NCBI GenBank assembly: GCA_031285265.1
Contig: JAITWM010000030.1
Span: 1 to 38,951 of the forward strand
Direction of reading: 5' to 3'
Origin: Lysobacteraceae bacterium
Lineage (GTDB): Bacteria > Pseudomonadota > Gammaproteobacteria > Xanthomonadales > Xanthomonadaceae
Length of the DNA stretch: 38,951 nucleotides
Of the stretch, positions 1 to 8,218 are shown piece after piece. The position numbers and the translations under genes were made by a program. How positions within the stretch are numbered: the first letter of the stretch is position 1; each line of letters begins with the position of its first letter. The notes under the pieces were generated by a model. It was not told where the DNA came from and did no database searches. It saw nothing but the letters and a program-made list of their open reading frames with translations.

Positions 1-806
1 GTACCGGCCGACATGGTGCCGTTACCAAGGAGGACGTGGTCAACTACGCCAAATCCACCAGCGCTAGTAGTTCTGTCACCTATACCAGCAACGCCGCCGG
101 CGGTGCTCGCCCGGAAGAGCGCGTACCGATGACGCGAATCCGTGCTCGTATTGCCGAACGTCTGATGCAGTCGAAAGATTCGATTGCCATGTTGACCTCG
201 TTCAATGAAGTCAACCTCAGCCGTGTCGTGGCCATGCGCAAGGAATTGGGGGAGCAATTCGAAAAAGCCAACGGTATCAAGCTCGGCTTCATGAGCTTCT
301 TTGCCAAAGCGGCCGCCAACGCATTGCAACGTTTTCCTTCCGTCAATGCCGCCGTGGACGGCAATGACATCATCTATCATGGTTACGCGGATATTTCGAT
401 CGCGGTGGCGACCGACAAAGGACTGGTCACTCCCGTATTGCGCAACGTCGAACGGATGTCTTTTGCAGATATCGAGAAAGGTATTGCCGAATATGGCAAG
501 AAAGCCCGCGAAGGCAAGTTGAGTCTGGATGACCTGCAAGGCGGCACTTTCACCATTACCAACGGCGGTACATTCGGCTCATTGATGTCCACTCCGATCG
601 TCAATCCGCCGCAAAGCGCGATTTTGGGAATGCACGCCACCAAAGAACGCCCCATCGTCGAGAATGGACAGATCGTTGCTGCGCCGATGATGTATCTGGC
701 ATTGTCCTACGATCACCGGATCATCGATGGCAAGGAAGCGGTGCTGTTCCTGGTCGATATCAAGAACCAGCTGGAAAACCCGCATCGGATGCTGTTGGGC
801 ATGTAA
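1..806 (+). CDS. sucB: Dihydrolipoyllysine succinyltransferase (E2 of 2-oxoglutarate dehydrogenase), 3' part
   Basis: This is the C-terminal part of an E2 acyltransferase, which moves the succinyl group from lipoyl-lysine to CoA in the 2-oxoglutarate dehydrogenase complex of the TCA cycle. The reading frame is open from base 3. The first residues, [12 protein letters not shown], match the end of the peripheral E3-binding domain, so the gene starts upstream of the window and the lipoyl domain is missing. An Ala/Ser-rich linker follows, then the trimer-forming catalytic domain with the active-site motif DHRIIDG, whose His lies 30 residues from the end. An in-frame GTG at 36 is internal and not a start. 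The small gene at 809 begins 2 nt after the stop and lpd follows, so E2 and E3 are co-transcribed. The choice of sucB over aceF rests on the succinyltransferase-like catalytic sequence and is an inference. Confidence 0.93.
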   Translation, partial: TGRHGAVTKEDVVNYAKSTSASSSVTYTSNAAGGARPEERVPMTRIRARIAERLMQSKDSIAMLTSFNEVNLSRVVAMRKELGEQFEKANGIKLGFMSFFAKAAANALQRFPSVNAAVDGNDIIYHGYADISIAVATDKGLVTPVLRNVERMSFADIEKGIAEYGKKAREGKLSLDDLQGGTFTITNGGTFGSLMSTPIVNPPQSAILGMHATKERPIVENGQIVAAPMMYLALSYDHRIIDGKEAVLFLVDIKNQLENPHRMLLGM

Positions 807-808
807 CC

Positions 809-1231
809 ATGGATGCCGTAACCGTCGCATTGGCCAGTACAGCCATCGTTGCCTCATCGACCGTGATCGCAGCTTTCATTACCACGAGAGGACATATCAA
901 GACTTCTCGGGAGAGCGAGGCGAAGGAACGCCTGCGCGACGACATCGACCGACTTCGTTCGGAGAACGACTGGCTGCGAAAGAGCCTCGCCTATTCTCTC
1001 CGGCAAAATGGCGGATATCATCAGCTTGAGGATATCTATTTCAGACTGCTTCACTCCGATCAGCAGCCAAGACTAAAAGCACAATACCGGCAAAGAGCAG
1101 AAGAACAATGCGGTATCTATCCGAAAATGGATCGTAAGCAAAGCTTTTCCTTCGCGGAACAGATCGAAAGCGGCCAAAGCTTCATTTCGATCAACCTTTC
1201 CGCGAGTCCAGAACAGGAATCGAATAAATGA
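809..1231 (+). CDS. Small membrane-anchored coiled-coil protein between sucB and lpd
   Basis: I do not recognise a family for this 140-residue protein. Residues 3-25 are hydrophobic and make one likely transmembrane or signal-anchor helix. A charged, heptad-like stretch at about 35-60 (KERLRDDIDRLRSENDWLRK) suggests a coiled coil, followed by a polar tail. It starts 2 nt after the sucB stop and ends with an ATGA overlap with lpd, so translation is almost certainly coupled to both complex subunits. The position suggests a role linked to the 2-oxoglutarate dehydrogenase complex, such as a membrane tether, or a passenger gene; both are inference. It could also be a spacer protein of no function in the complex. 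Confidence 0.75.
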   Translation: MDAVTVALASTAIVASSTVIAAFITTRGHIKTSRESEAKERLRDDIDRLRSENDWLRKSLAYSLRQNGGYHQLEDIYFRLLHSDQQPRLKAQYRQRAEEQCGIYPKMDRKQSFSFAEQIESGQSFISINLSASPEQESNK

Positions 1232-2664
1232 GCGAACATTACGACGTCGTCGTCATCGGTGGAGGTCCCGCCGGGTACCACGCTGCGATCCGTGCGGCGC
1301 AACTGGGCAAGAAGGTCGCCTGCATCGACGCCGCCCTCGGCAAGGATGGAAAACCAGCGCTTGGCGGTACTTGCCTGCGCGTGGGCTGTATTCCGTCGAA
1401 GGCCTTGCTGGATTCTTCGCGTCAGTATTGGAATATGCATCACCTGTTCGGCGAACACGGCATCACCTTCAAAGAAGCCAAGATCGATGTCCCCGCAATG
1501 GTTGCGCGCAAGGACAAAATCGTAAAACAGTTCACCGGCGGCATCGGTATGCTGTTCAAAGCCAACAATATCGCGCCGTTCTATGGGTTCGCTCAGTTGC
1601 AGCCGGGTAATATCATCAAGATCAAACAGCACGATGGTCAGGAGATAAGCATCCAAGGAAGCCATGTGATCCTGGCTGCCGGCTCGGATTCGATCGAATT
1701 GCCCTTTGCCCGTTTCGATGGCGATACGATCATCGACAATGTCGGTGCACTCGATCTCACTGCCGTCCCCAAACGTCTGGGGGTCATCGGTGCAGGCGTC
1801 ATCGGTCTAGAGTTGGGCAGCGTGTGGCGCCGTCTCGGTGCCGAGGTCACGATACTGGAGGCCCTGCCTGAATTCCTCGCTGCTGCGGATGCGGAGATTG
1901 CCAAGGCCGCCGCCAAAGAATTCAAAAAACAAGGGCTGGATATCCATGTCGGCGCCAAGGTCAGTAAAGCCGAAATAAAGAGTAAAGGTAAGAACAAGGA
2001 AGTACATGTCACCTACAGCGACGCCGAAGGCGAAAAAAATATCGTCGTCGACAAGCTGTTGGTCGCCGTCGGACGTAAAGCGGCAACACAAGGACTGCTT
2101 GCCGATGGCACGGGCGTACAGATCGACGACCGCGGCCGCATCGTCGTCGATGCACAATGTCGCACGGGCGTGGACGGAATCTGGGCGATCGGTGATTGCG
2201 TGCGTGGCCCCATGCTGGCGCATAAAGGTTTCGAGGAAGGCATCGCGGTAGCCGAACTGATCGCCGGGCTGCCCGGACATGTCAATTTCGATACGATTCC
2301 GTGGGTCATCTACACGGAGCCTGAAATCGCCTGGGTTGGAAAAACAGAACAACAGCTCAAGGCCGAAGGCATACCGTACAAATCCGGCACATTCCCATTC
2401 TCCGCGATCGGTCGCGCAGTCGCGATGGGTGAACCGGCCGGCTTTGTCAAAGTATTGGCACACGCTGAAACAGACCGGGTGCTTGGATTGCATCTGCTCG
2501 GCGTCGGCGTATCCGAATTGGTTCACGAAGGCGTACTGACGATGGAATTCAGTGGCGCAGCCGATGACTTGGCTCGTATCTGCCATGCCCATCCAACACT
2601 GTCAGAGGCCATTCATGACGCTGCGATGGCTGTTGGCAAACGCGCCATCCACAAAGCCAATTAA
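1228..2664 (+). CDS. lpd: Dihydrolipoyl dehydrogenase (E3)
   Basis: This FAD flavoenzyme reoxidises dihydrolipoyl groups on E2 and reduces NAD+. The 478-residue length is normal for the family. Visible elements are the FAD-binding GGGPAG at residues 11-16, the redox-active disulfide in GGTCLRVGCIPSK (Cys49 and Cys54), the NAD-binding IGAGVIGLELGS at about 188-199, the second FAD motif ending in AIGDCV, and the C-terminal active-site HAHPTLSE with His455 and Glu460. The ATG overlaps the stop of the preceding gene by 4 bp (ATGA), which supports this start. It is the last gene of the sucB operon; a terminator hairpin follows within 20 nt. Confidence 0.97.
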   Translation: MSEHYDVVVIGGGPAGYHAAIRAAQLGKKVACIDAALGKDGKPALGGTCLRVGCIPSKALLDSSRQYWNMHHLFGEHGITFKEAKIDVPAMVARKDKIVKQFTGGIGMLFKANNIAPFYGFAQLQPGNIIKIKQHDGQEISIQGSHVILAAGSDSIELPFARFDGDTIIDNVGALDLTAVPKRLGVIGAGVIGLELGSVWRRLGAEVTILEALPEFLAAADAEIAKAAAKEFKKQGLDIHVGAKVSKAEIKSKGKNKEVHVTYSDAEGEKNIVVDKLLVAVGRKAATQGLLADGTGVQIDDRGRIVVDAQCRTGVDGIWAIGDCVRGPMLAHKGFEEGIAVAELIAGLPGHVNFDTIPWVIYTEPEIAWVGKTEQQLKAEGIPYKSGTFPFSAIGRAVAMGEPAGFVKVLAHAETDRVLGLHLLGVGVSELVHEGVLTMEFSGAADDLARICHAHPTLSEAIHDAAMAVGKRAIHKAN

Positions 2665-2680
2665 CACTCTCGCTACAACC

Positions 2681-2706
2681 AGGGCGGTCCCCCATGCCGT
2701 CCTTTT
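2681..2706 (+). terminator. Rho-independent terminator after lpd
   Basis: The stem AGGGCGG (2681-2687) pairs with CCGTCCT (2697-2703) with one G-U pair. The loop is about 9 nt and a run of four T follows. It lies 17 nt downstream of the lpd stop and would end the sucB-lpd transcript. Confidence 0.7.
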
Positions 2707-2744
2707 GAGAGAATGCCGTAGCGCTCCAGGGAAAGAGGGATCCA

Positions 2745-2889
2745 CACATTGCAGGAGCAATGTGTCCAGGTACCGTGTTGAGAGCCTGCAACGCCTCATC
2801 GCGCAATCGGCAACTGGATCCACTTCTGCGACCACCGGAACCTGTATCAGGCGTCGGGCATGAAAACTCCGGCCAAGCATTTACATTAA
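2745..2889 (+). pseudogene. Transposase C-terminal remnant (rve/DDE integrase type)
   Basis: The frame from 2800 to the TAA at 2887-2889 reads RAIGNWIHFCDH then GMKTPAKHLH, which matches the well-known C-terminal end of rve-type transposases (GDWIHFYNH...QALGMKTPAEA). About 10 codons upstream, in another frame, the matching YRxES segment is visible, so there is at least one frameshift. A short inverted repeat, CACATTG/CAATGTG, sits just upstream. Only about 45 codons survive. The same family is seen again at 24614-24800, where the sequence is close to identical over the stretch encoding RAIG(N/D)WIHF. Read as dead insertion-sequence debris between lpd and the PIN-like gene. Confidence 0.7.
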
Positions 2890-2920
2890 CTCTTTAGTCT
2901 GTGCGGGTTCTGCTGGGTCG

Positions 2921-3766
2921 TCACACTTCCCGCCATGCCTTCTTCCAAGGGATTTTGAGCCTGAGCGCCGCACGTAGTCTCCGATCCTTTTCAAGCATGT
3001 GCTGATCTTTGGTCAACATACGGTCGCAGTAGGAACCGACTACCAGATAATGATTATCGATGTCCGTATTCGTCACTTTTTTTGGCGTTACGCTCTCGAT
3101 GCCGCCCTCCTTCAGCCAATCGGTAACGGTTTCGACACGCAACCAAAGCCAGCGCATCGTGTAAGCTTTGGACTTCGTCAACGATCCCAACGTTCCAGTC
3201 GGTAACGACATTGCTGAGTCGTTCGTCGCCGTGGCAGCACAGCGAGAGACGAAACGAATGTATTCATTCTCGTCTACCTTATTCGCACGAAGTCGTTTCA
3301 GGAACGATTCGGGGAACCGTTCCCGGCAAAATTCGACTAGGTCGCGCAGTTGCTCGCGGTTATGGCTGTGGTCAAAGTGCTCTCCCTGAGCGTCACGGTT
3401 TGCGTCTTCGATCTCTCCAGCCATTTGTCTAAAAGCTGACCCTGACTGCTCCGACGCCACCTCTGCGAGCAAATCCTGCAACTGGATGGTCATTTGATCC
3501 GATATCATCGCCCTAAGCGTAAGCGGCTCTCTCCTCCTCAGTTCCATCTTCAAGCAGTCACCGTTCCCTGGAACGAAGCAGACCCGATCAGGAACGGCAG
3601 ACAAGTACCGTAGCGAATTACGCAGGGTACGCTCCCAGTCCCGGTCGGATTGACACATTTCCATCAGTGCCGCATCCGTGATCACGAAGCGAGCATTAGT
3701 GGAGTCGATTAACCCTTTCAGTTCTGTACAGCGGAATTTACTTTGGTCGACGCAAAAATTCAGCAT
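2921..3766 (-). CDS. PIN-like domain protein (putative RNase), accessory
   Basis: The start chosen is the ATG at 3766 (281 residues), because an AGAGGGA ribosome-binding site sits about 5 nt upstream. The longer frame opening at 3853 has no such site. The N-terminus MLNFCVDQSKF followed by RFVITDAALMEM, and a C-terminal DIDNHYLVVGSYCDRMLTKD with late Asp residues, resemble a PIN-fold nuclease: a first-strand Asp, an acidic residue after the second strand, and Asp residues in a late segment where a buried strand is followed by an acid. The middle is helical and charged, and the protein is larger than VapC toxins (about 130 residues). No antitoxin gene is visible beside it. A transposase remnant lies 31 bp past its stop. 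Assignment to PIN is by pattern only; function unknown. A defence or RNA-decay role is speculation. Confidence 0.5.
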   Translation of the reverse strand: MLNFCVDQSKFRCTELKGLIDSTNARFVITDAALMEMCQSDRDWERTLRNSLRYLSAVPDRVCFVPGNGDCLKMELRRREPLTLRAMISDQMTIQLQDLLAEVASEQSGSAFRQMAGEIEDANRDAQGEHFDHSHNREQLRDLVEFCRERFPESFLKRLRANKVDENEYIRFVSRCAATATNDSAMSLPTGTLGSLTKSKAYTMRWLWLRVETVTDWLKEGGIESVTPKKVTNTDIDNHYLVVGSYCDRMLTKDQHMLEKDRRLRAALRLKIPWKKAWREV

Positions 3767-4367
3767 TGCTTCCCTCTTATGGCAACGATACCGACCAAAG
3801 CAGAAGGCTGGGGATGATTTCACATCCATCAATCCGTCAGAGATCGATGCCACACTCGTTCACATACATCTCCCCAACGCCACCACGCCCGGCGCGAATG
3901 TGACATTTCTCTATTTGATACGGGTTCTTTGCAAATATGAGGAGACGAAAAGCGATCGTTTGACGATACGTCGAAATTGGGAGCTAACAAGACAAACGTT
4001 GCCGCTTTCATCACCATTTTAACCTTTGGGGTGACGCAAGCAGACTTATGTACTTTGCCTGCTCATCATCTGAATGTGGCGGAAAATCATTACCAAACAA
4101 TTACCTGCAGGAAACAGCATCGCGATATATCTGGTGAAATGACACTGTGTCATCTTTAGTATTTCTCCTGATTATCCTGGATTGTTCCGCACTGTTCCGG
4201 GTGCTTCTAACTTCATTACAATACCGTGGGCGATGCACATCGGCGACGATGACCCCGCCCAGTATCCAGTACCAGGAATCTCACCTCATGTGCCGAAACA
4301 TCATCTTCGCGACCTGTCCCGGTACTCGGCTTTTTGAGATTTTCTCTCCTCAATCTCCAGGTGCACC
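3767..4367. other. Intergenic region with a 15-bp perfect palindrome
   Basis: These 600 bp separate the divergent PIN-like and LOG genes. I see no convincing gene; the short frames present start with TTG or overlap without family signals. A perfect odd palindrome, ATGACAC-T-GTGTCAT, lies at 4139-4153 and looks like an operator. Direct copies of GTTCCG occur near 4184-4200. The region is more AT-rich than the flanking housekeeping genes. Confidence 0.4.
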
Positions 4368-4961
4368 GTGCATTCGATCTGTGTTTACTGTGGTTCCAAC
4401 TCAGGCGACCGTCCCGTCTACGCAGAACGCGCTGCCCAGCTGGGTCAACGCATTGCCGGAGAAGGACTGCGGCTCGTCTATGGTGGCGGCAATGTCGGGC
4501 TGATGGGCATTGTCGCCAATGCGACACTCGCCGCCGGAGGCGAAGTGCTCGGCGTCATTCCCCAGCAACTGTACGATTGGGAGGTCGGACATCAACACCT
4601 TTCGAAGTTGGAGATCGTCGGTTCGATGCATGAACGAAAGGCACGCATGTTCGAATTGGCCGATGCTTTCGTTGCACTACCCGGCGGTTTTGGGACGCTT
4701 GAGGAAATATTCGAGATGCTCACTTGGCGGCAACTCGGCATATGCAATAAACCATGCGCCTTCCTGAGCGTTGACGGATATTATGATCCGCTCATCCATA
4801 TGATCGATCGAATGGTGGAGGCGCGCTTCTTGCATCCAGATCAACGCAACGACCTGTGGTATGGCGATGACCTCGATGCCATGCTTTCGTGGATGCATCG
4901 CTATCAACCGATACAGTCCTCAAGGTGGAATGATGCGAAACGCCGAATCGCCTTGATGTGA
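4368..4961 (+). CDS. LOG family protein (nucleoside 5'-monophosphate phosphoribohydrolase type)
   Basis: A 197-residue Rossmann-like protein of the LOG / TIGR00730 family, often mislabelled lysine decarboxylase. Characterised members hydrolyse cytokinin riboside monophosphates or other nucleoside 5'-monophosphates to the base and ribose 5-phosphate. The signature PGGFGTLEE is present near residue 105, with the upstream phosphate-binding YGGGNVGLMG at about 39-48 and the ERK-type arginine in MHERKARM. The start is a GTG giving MHSICVYCGS, the usual family N-terminus, with a weak AGG upstream. The gene stands alone. True substrate cannot be read from the sequence. Confidence 0.9.
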   Translation: MHSICVYCGSNSGDRPVYAERAAQLGQRIAGEGLRLVYGGGNVGLMGIVANATLAAGGEVLGVIPQQLYDWEVGHQHLSKLEIVGSMHERKARMFELADAFVALPGGFGTLEEIFEMLTWRQLGICNKPCAFLSVDGYYDPLIHMIDRMVEARFLHPDQRNDLWYGDDLDAMLSWMHRYQPIQSSRWNDAKRRIALM

Positions 4962-5223
4962 TAGCGTTATTGCGCGACGATGGTCGAGCTTGATTCACTA
5001 TAGAACACGCATATTCTGTAATCGGATTTCGTGGAGGTTGGCGGATAATTTGTCCTGACGGTCGTCCGGTGGTACCGGTTGCACTCGAGTCATTTCAGTA
5101 AAGACTTTCCTGAGGGGTCTTTCCGCGTCTTCACTCGTCGTCCCAGCGGATACTCCCTTCCGGTACGGTTCGATAGCCATCGCTTCGCCACACTCCCTCA
5201 GCCATCCCTCTCAGGAGAGCAAC

Positions 5224-6216
5224 ATGACGAATACCGTCTTTCGCGTCTTTCGTATCCATAACGACAAAACAGGCTACCGCGGTGGCATAGAGGAAACGAC
5301 GCTCGACCAACTGTCTCCCGGCGAAGTTGTCGTCAAGACAGCCTACTCGTCCGTCAATTACAAGGACGCGCTCGCCGGTACCGGCAAAGGCAGGATCCTG
5401 CGACAGTTTCCATTGATTGGCGGCATCGATATCGCTGGAAACGTGATCGCCTCAACCGATTCGCGGTTCAAGGAAGGCGATGCGGTATTGATGACCGGCT
5501 GTGGACTGAGTGAGACACGCGATGGCGGCTATTCCGAATATGCGCGGCTACCCGCGGAATGGGTGGTTCCACTGCCCGCCGGTTTGACGATACGCGAGAG
5601 TATGATACTGGGCACCGCCGGCTTCACTGCTGCATTGGCTCTATTCTGGCTGCTACAAAACCGCCAGAAACCTGAGTTCGGGCCATTGGCGGTAACAGGC
5701 GCAACGGGAGGTGTCGGTTCGATGGCCGTCTCGATTTTCAGCCAGGCGGGATTTGAAGTGCATGCCATCAGCGGCAAGGCGGAACAAGCCGATTATTTGA
5801 AATCCCTTGGCGCTCGTCAGGTTTTGCAACGTGATGTACTCAGCACTGCTCGTCCGCTTGAGTCGGTCCGTTTCGGCGGCGGTCTAGACAATGTCGGAGG
5901 GCCGATGCTAACTAGCTTGTTGGCCCAAACGCATCCCTACGGCAATGTCGCCGTCGCCGGAATGGTATCTACTCCCGACCTGTCAATGACGGTCATGCCA
6001 TTCATTCTTCGCGGTGTTTCGCTCCTGGGAATCGGATCTGCTGGAACCGCCCGCGATATTCGCGACGAAATCTGGCAACATTTGGGTAGCGACTGGAAAC
6101 CTGCCTTGCTTGATTCGATATGTACGCGCGAAGTGGCATTATCCCAGTTGCCGGAAGTGTTCGATGCGATGCTTGCAGGGAACGCTTTGGGGCGTACTGT
6201 GGTAAAAATAGGGTAA
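5224..6216 (+). CDS. acuI: Acryloyl-CoA reductase / YhdH-AcuI family quinone oxidoreductase
   Basis: A 330-residue zinc-free medium-chain dehydrogenase/reductase. Members of the AcuI/YhdH branch reduce acryloyl-CoA to propionyl-CoA with NADPH, removing a toxic electrophile. The family traits visible are VNYKDALAGTGKG near residues 45-57, GIDIAG, the nucleotide-binding VTGATGGVGSMAV at about 157-169 and the final GRTVVKI. A strong ribosome-binding site (AGGAGAG) precedes the ATG. The gene seems monocistronic; the 260 bp before it contain an imperfect hairpin (AAAGAC at 5100-5105 with GTCTTT at 5117-5122) but no gene. The gene name is by family resemblance; other MDR reductases are possible. 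Confidence 0.85.
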   Translation: MTNTVFRVFRIHNDKTGYRGGIEETTLDQLSPGEVVVKTAYSSVNYKDALAGTGKGRILRQFPLIGGIDIAGNVIASTDSRFKEGDAVLMTGCGLSETRDGGYSEYARLPAEWVVPLPAGLTIRESMILGTAGFTAALALFWLLQNRQKPEFGPLAVTGATGGVGSMAVSIFSQAGFEVHAISGKAEQADYLKSLGARQVLQRDVLSTARPLESVRFGGGLDNVGGPMLTSLLAQTHPYGNVAVAGMVSTPDLSMTVMPFILRGVSLLGIGSAGTARDIRDEIWQHLGSDWKPALLDSICTREVALSQLPEVFDAMLAGNALGRTVVKIG

Positions 6217-6268
6217 GGTTGTTCAGGACTATACTAGCTCTGGCCGATGCTATACGTTGAGGAACCAC

Positions 6269-8134
6269 ATGGCACGTATTCTGATTGTGGATGATTCGCC
6301 TACACAGTTGTTTGCTATCCGGCGTATCGTCGAAAAACTGGGACATGAGACAATAACCGCAGAAGACGGTGTCGTCGGTATCGGGTTGGCCAAGACCCAA
6401 CGGCCGGATTTGATACTGATGGACGTGGTAATGCCGAACTTGAATGGCTTCCAAGCCACTCGTACACTGAAACGCGACAGCGCCACGCGACACATTCCTG
6501 TCGTATTGGTAACCACCAAGGATCAAGACATTGATCGGATGTGGGGGATGCGTCAGGGAGCCAAGGCCTACATCACCAAACCCTTCTCCGAAGCGGAACT
6601 TACGGAAATCATCAAGGTCGTGCTGGAAGAATCTCCGGCCGGATTGCTCAATACGCCATCGCGTCCCTCCCCTCCAGTCGGCACACCATCAACACCGCCC
6701 ACACCCAGTATTCAGCCTGGTATGCCACCAAGCGTTCTACCGGCATCGACAGTGCTGCCGGGGAGTTCCACCCTTACGGTAAAGAGTTCGCCTGATACGG
6801 ATATTCCGCAGAATCCTCCTCCCGTTCAAAATATCGCCAGCCCCTCACCCTACCCATCGGCCTATCCATCCCCCGCCAATCCGGTAATACCCACACCACC
6901 AATAGGAGTTGCCGCGGCAGCGCAAACGACACAGACCATAGCGCCTTTGCCTCCCTCTCCGCAGAATATTTTCGATTCGCCCGTTCCTGCTCCTCCCACT
7001 CAACCTCCTTCGGTGCAAAGCGCTACCTCCCTGACAGATGATCTGCCGGGAAATGGACCGGTATCCAGCTTGTCACCCAAACAAGATTCCAACACCGCGA
7101 TAACACGTGTGCCGGCTGCCTCTCCTGCGCCTGTCGCACAAGATGCAATATCTCAGGATGCCGGAATCCCTCCTCTGCCTGATCAAACATCTGCCTCCGA
7201 CCAGGCATCCTGGCCGGTACCTTCTGTGGTATCAAAAGAAAGCGTATCGATACCAGTGCCTTCGGAAGAAAGCACGTCTGCAGATTCCGTTGTCTCGTCT
7301 TCTGATGGCGATTACGAAGAATTAGCCACTCCCTTATCGGAAACGACAATGGTAGCGGCGATACCTTCGGAGCCTCCTTCTCCAGAACCACTTCCTTCCG
7401 AATTCCATTCTTCAGAACCTCCTTCGGAGTCTTTTTCGGAAACAGAAGCAGTGGGAGCAACATCCCTGGAATCTCCTTCTCCAGAACCATTTCCCTCGGA
7501 ATTCCACGCTCCAGAATCCCTTTCGGAGCCGTTCTCGGAAGGGACAACAATAGAGTCAACGTCTCTGGAGCTTCCTTCTTCAGAATTCCATTCTCCAGAT
7601 TCTCCTTCGGAATCCTTAGAGGAAGATATCTGGGGGCAGCCGCTGCCGGTGAATTTATTAACCGTCAGTGAGCATATTCCTGACATCCCGGAACCGTCTT
7701 TACGGGTAATCTCCGACGAAATAGACCCGATATTGGACGAGGATATGGACTCCATGACTTGGCGGCCGCCAGTCGTACCGCCACTTCCCATACCGGATGA
7801 TCTACCTATTCCAGACAGCGTCGTATCGTCAGATTCGGAGCCTCTGGGGTCGTTCGACGATCCAGCGTCGGTCATCGACTCAAGCCCATGGCCACGCCCT
7901 GTGGAGTCGTCTCCCCCCGCGTTGCCAGAAGGTTCGCCGTTCGAGGAAGAAAAAGGAGAGGAACTCCCATCACAGCCACGTCGTGGAGGAATTCTGTCGC
8001 GTTTACCGTGGCGCTGGAACACTTCCGTGCCGAGTTCTCCACCGCCTCGAGCGCCCCCCTGGACACTCGAACCGGGAGCTCCGGATCTTTCCCCGAAGCG
8101 TCCCACGGATAAGGACAAAAATAAGAAGAAATAA
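6269..8134 (+). CDS. CheY-like response regulator with a long disordered Pro/Ser/Glu-rich tail
   Basis: The ATG at 6269 is chosen because GAGGA lies 5 nt upstream and MARILIVDD is the normal receiver start. Residues 1-122 form a complete receiver domain: acidic pair Asp8/Asp9, phospho-acceptor Asp52 in LILMDVVMP, Thr82 and Lys104 in YITKPF. It most resembles the stand-alone PilG/PilH/TmoS-type regulators of twitching motility and has no DNA-binding domain. About 500 further residues are low complexity: first Pro/Thr/Ser-rich, then Ser/Glu/Pro-rich with imperfect repeats containing PSEFHS (7376-7620), ending in a basic KDKNKKK. Such tails are predicted to be disordered, and may act as tethers or scaffolds; that is inference. 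The total of 621 residues is about five times a normal single-domain regulator. Codon use continues in frame to the TAA, so it is a real extension. Confidence 0.85.
   Translation: MARILIVDDSPTQLFAIRRIVEKLGHETITAEDGVVGIGLAKTQRPDLILMDVVMPNLNGFQATRTLKRDSATRHIPVVLVTTKDQDIDRMWGMRQGAKAYITKPFSEAELTEIIKVVLEESPAGLLNTPSRPSPPVGTPSTPPTPSIQPGMPPSVLPASTVLPGSSTLTVKSSPDTDIPQNPPPVQNIASPSPYPSAYPSPANPVIPTPPIGVAAAAQTTQTIAPLPPSPQNIFDSPVPAPPTQPPSVQSATSLTDDLPGNGPVSSLSPKQDSNTAITRVPAASPAPVAQDAISQDAGIPPLPDQTSASDQASWPVPSVVSKESVSIPVPSEESTSADSVVSSSDGDYEELATPLSETTMVAAIPSEPPSPEPLPSEFHSSEPPSESFSETEAVGATSLESPSPEPFPSEFHAPESLSEPFSEGTTIESTSLELPSSEFHSPDSPSESLEEDIWGQPLPVNLLTVSEHIPDIPEPSLRVISDEIDPILDEDMDSMTWRPPVVPPLPIPDDLPIPDSVVSSDSEPLGSFDDPASVIDSSPWPRPVESSPPALPEGSPFEEEKGEELPSQPRRGGILSRLPWRWNTSVPSSPPPRAPPWTLEPGAPDLSPKRPTDKDKNKKK
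7376..7620 (+). repeat. Degenerate tandem repeats (about 105 bp) in the response regulator tail
   Basis: Two copies of a unit of about 105 bp (35 residues) and a partial third are visible. Each carries SPEPxPSEFHxxEx or SSEFHSPDS followed by SES/SEP and FSE. The DNA copies begin near 7376 and 7480, with the shortened third near 7570. Divergence is moderate, so the duplication is not recent. Confidence 0.75.
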
Positions 8135-8177
8135 TTGCCCTGCCGGATTCGCGCCATCGCCTGTTCGAATCCGGCTA

Positions 8178-8213
8178 CGATGGAGACGCATGCAATGGCA
8201 TACGTCTCCATCG
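8178..8213. terminator. Strong stem-loop between convergent genes (bidirectional terminator-like)
   Basis: The 16-base arm at 8178-8193 (starting CGATGGAGACG) pairs with 8198-8213 with one mismatch and a 4-nt AATG loop. It sits between the convergent response regulator (ends 8134) and cbpA (ends 8219, minus). No T-run follows on either strand, so it is not a textbook intrinsic terminator; it may instead block transcription collision or protect 3' ends. Confidence 0.55.
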
Positions 8214-8218
8214 CAGAT

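Noticed and set aside
36..806. GTG at 36 as the start of a separate acyltransferase gene
   Set aside because: The frame is open to the window edge and encodes the end of the E3-binding domain before the GTG, so it is the interior of sucB.
7312..8211. 299-codon open frame antisense to the response regulator tail
   Set aside because: Its Gly/Ser/Asp/Glu-rich product is the mirror of the Pro/Ser-rich coding repeats; low-complexity sequence often leaves the opposite strand open.
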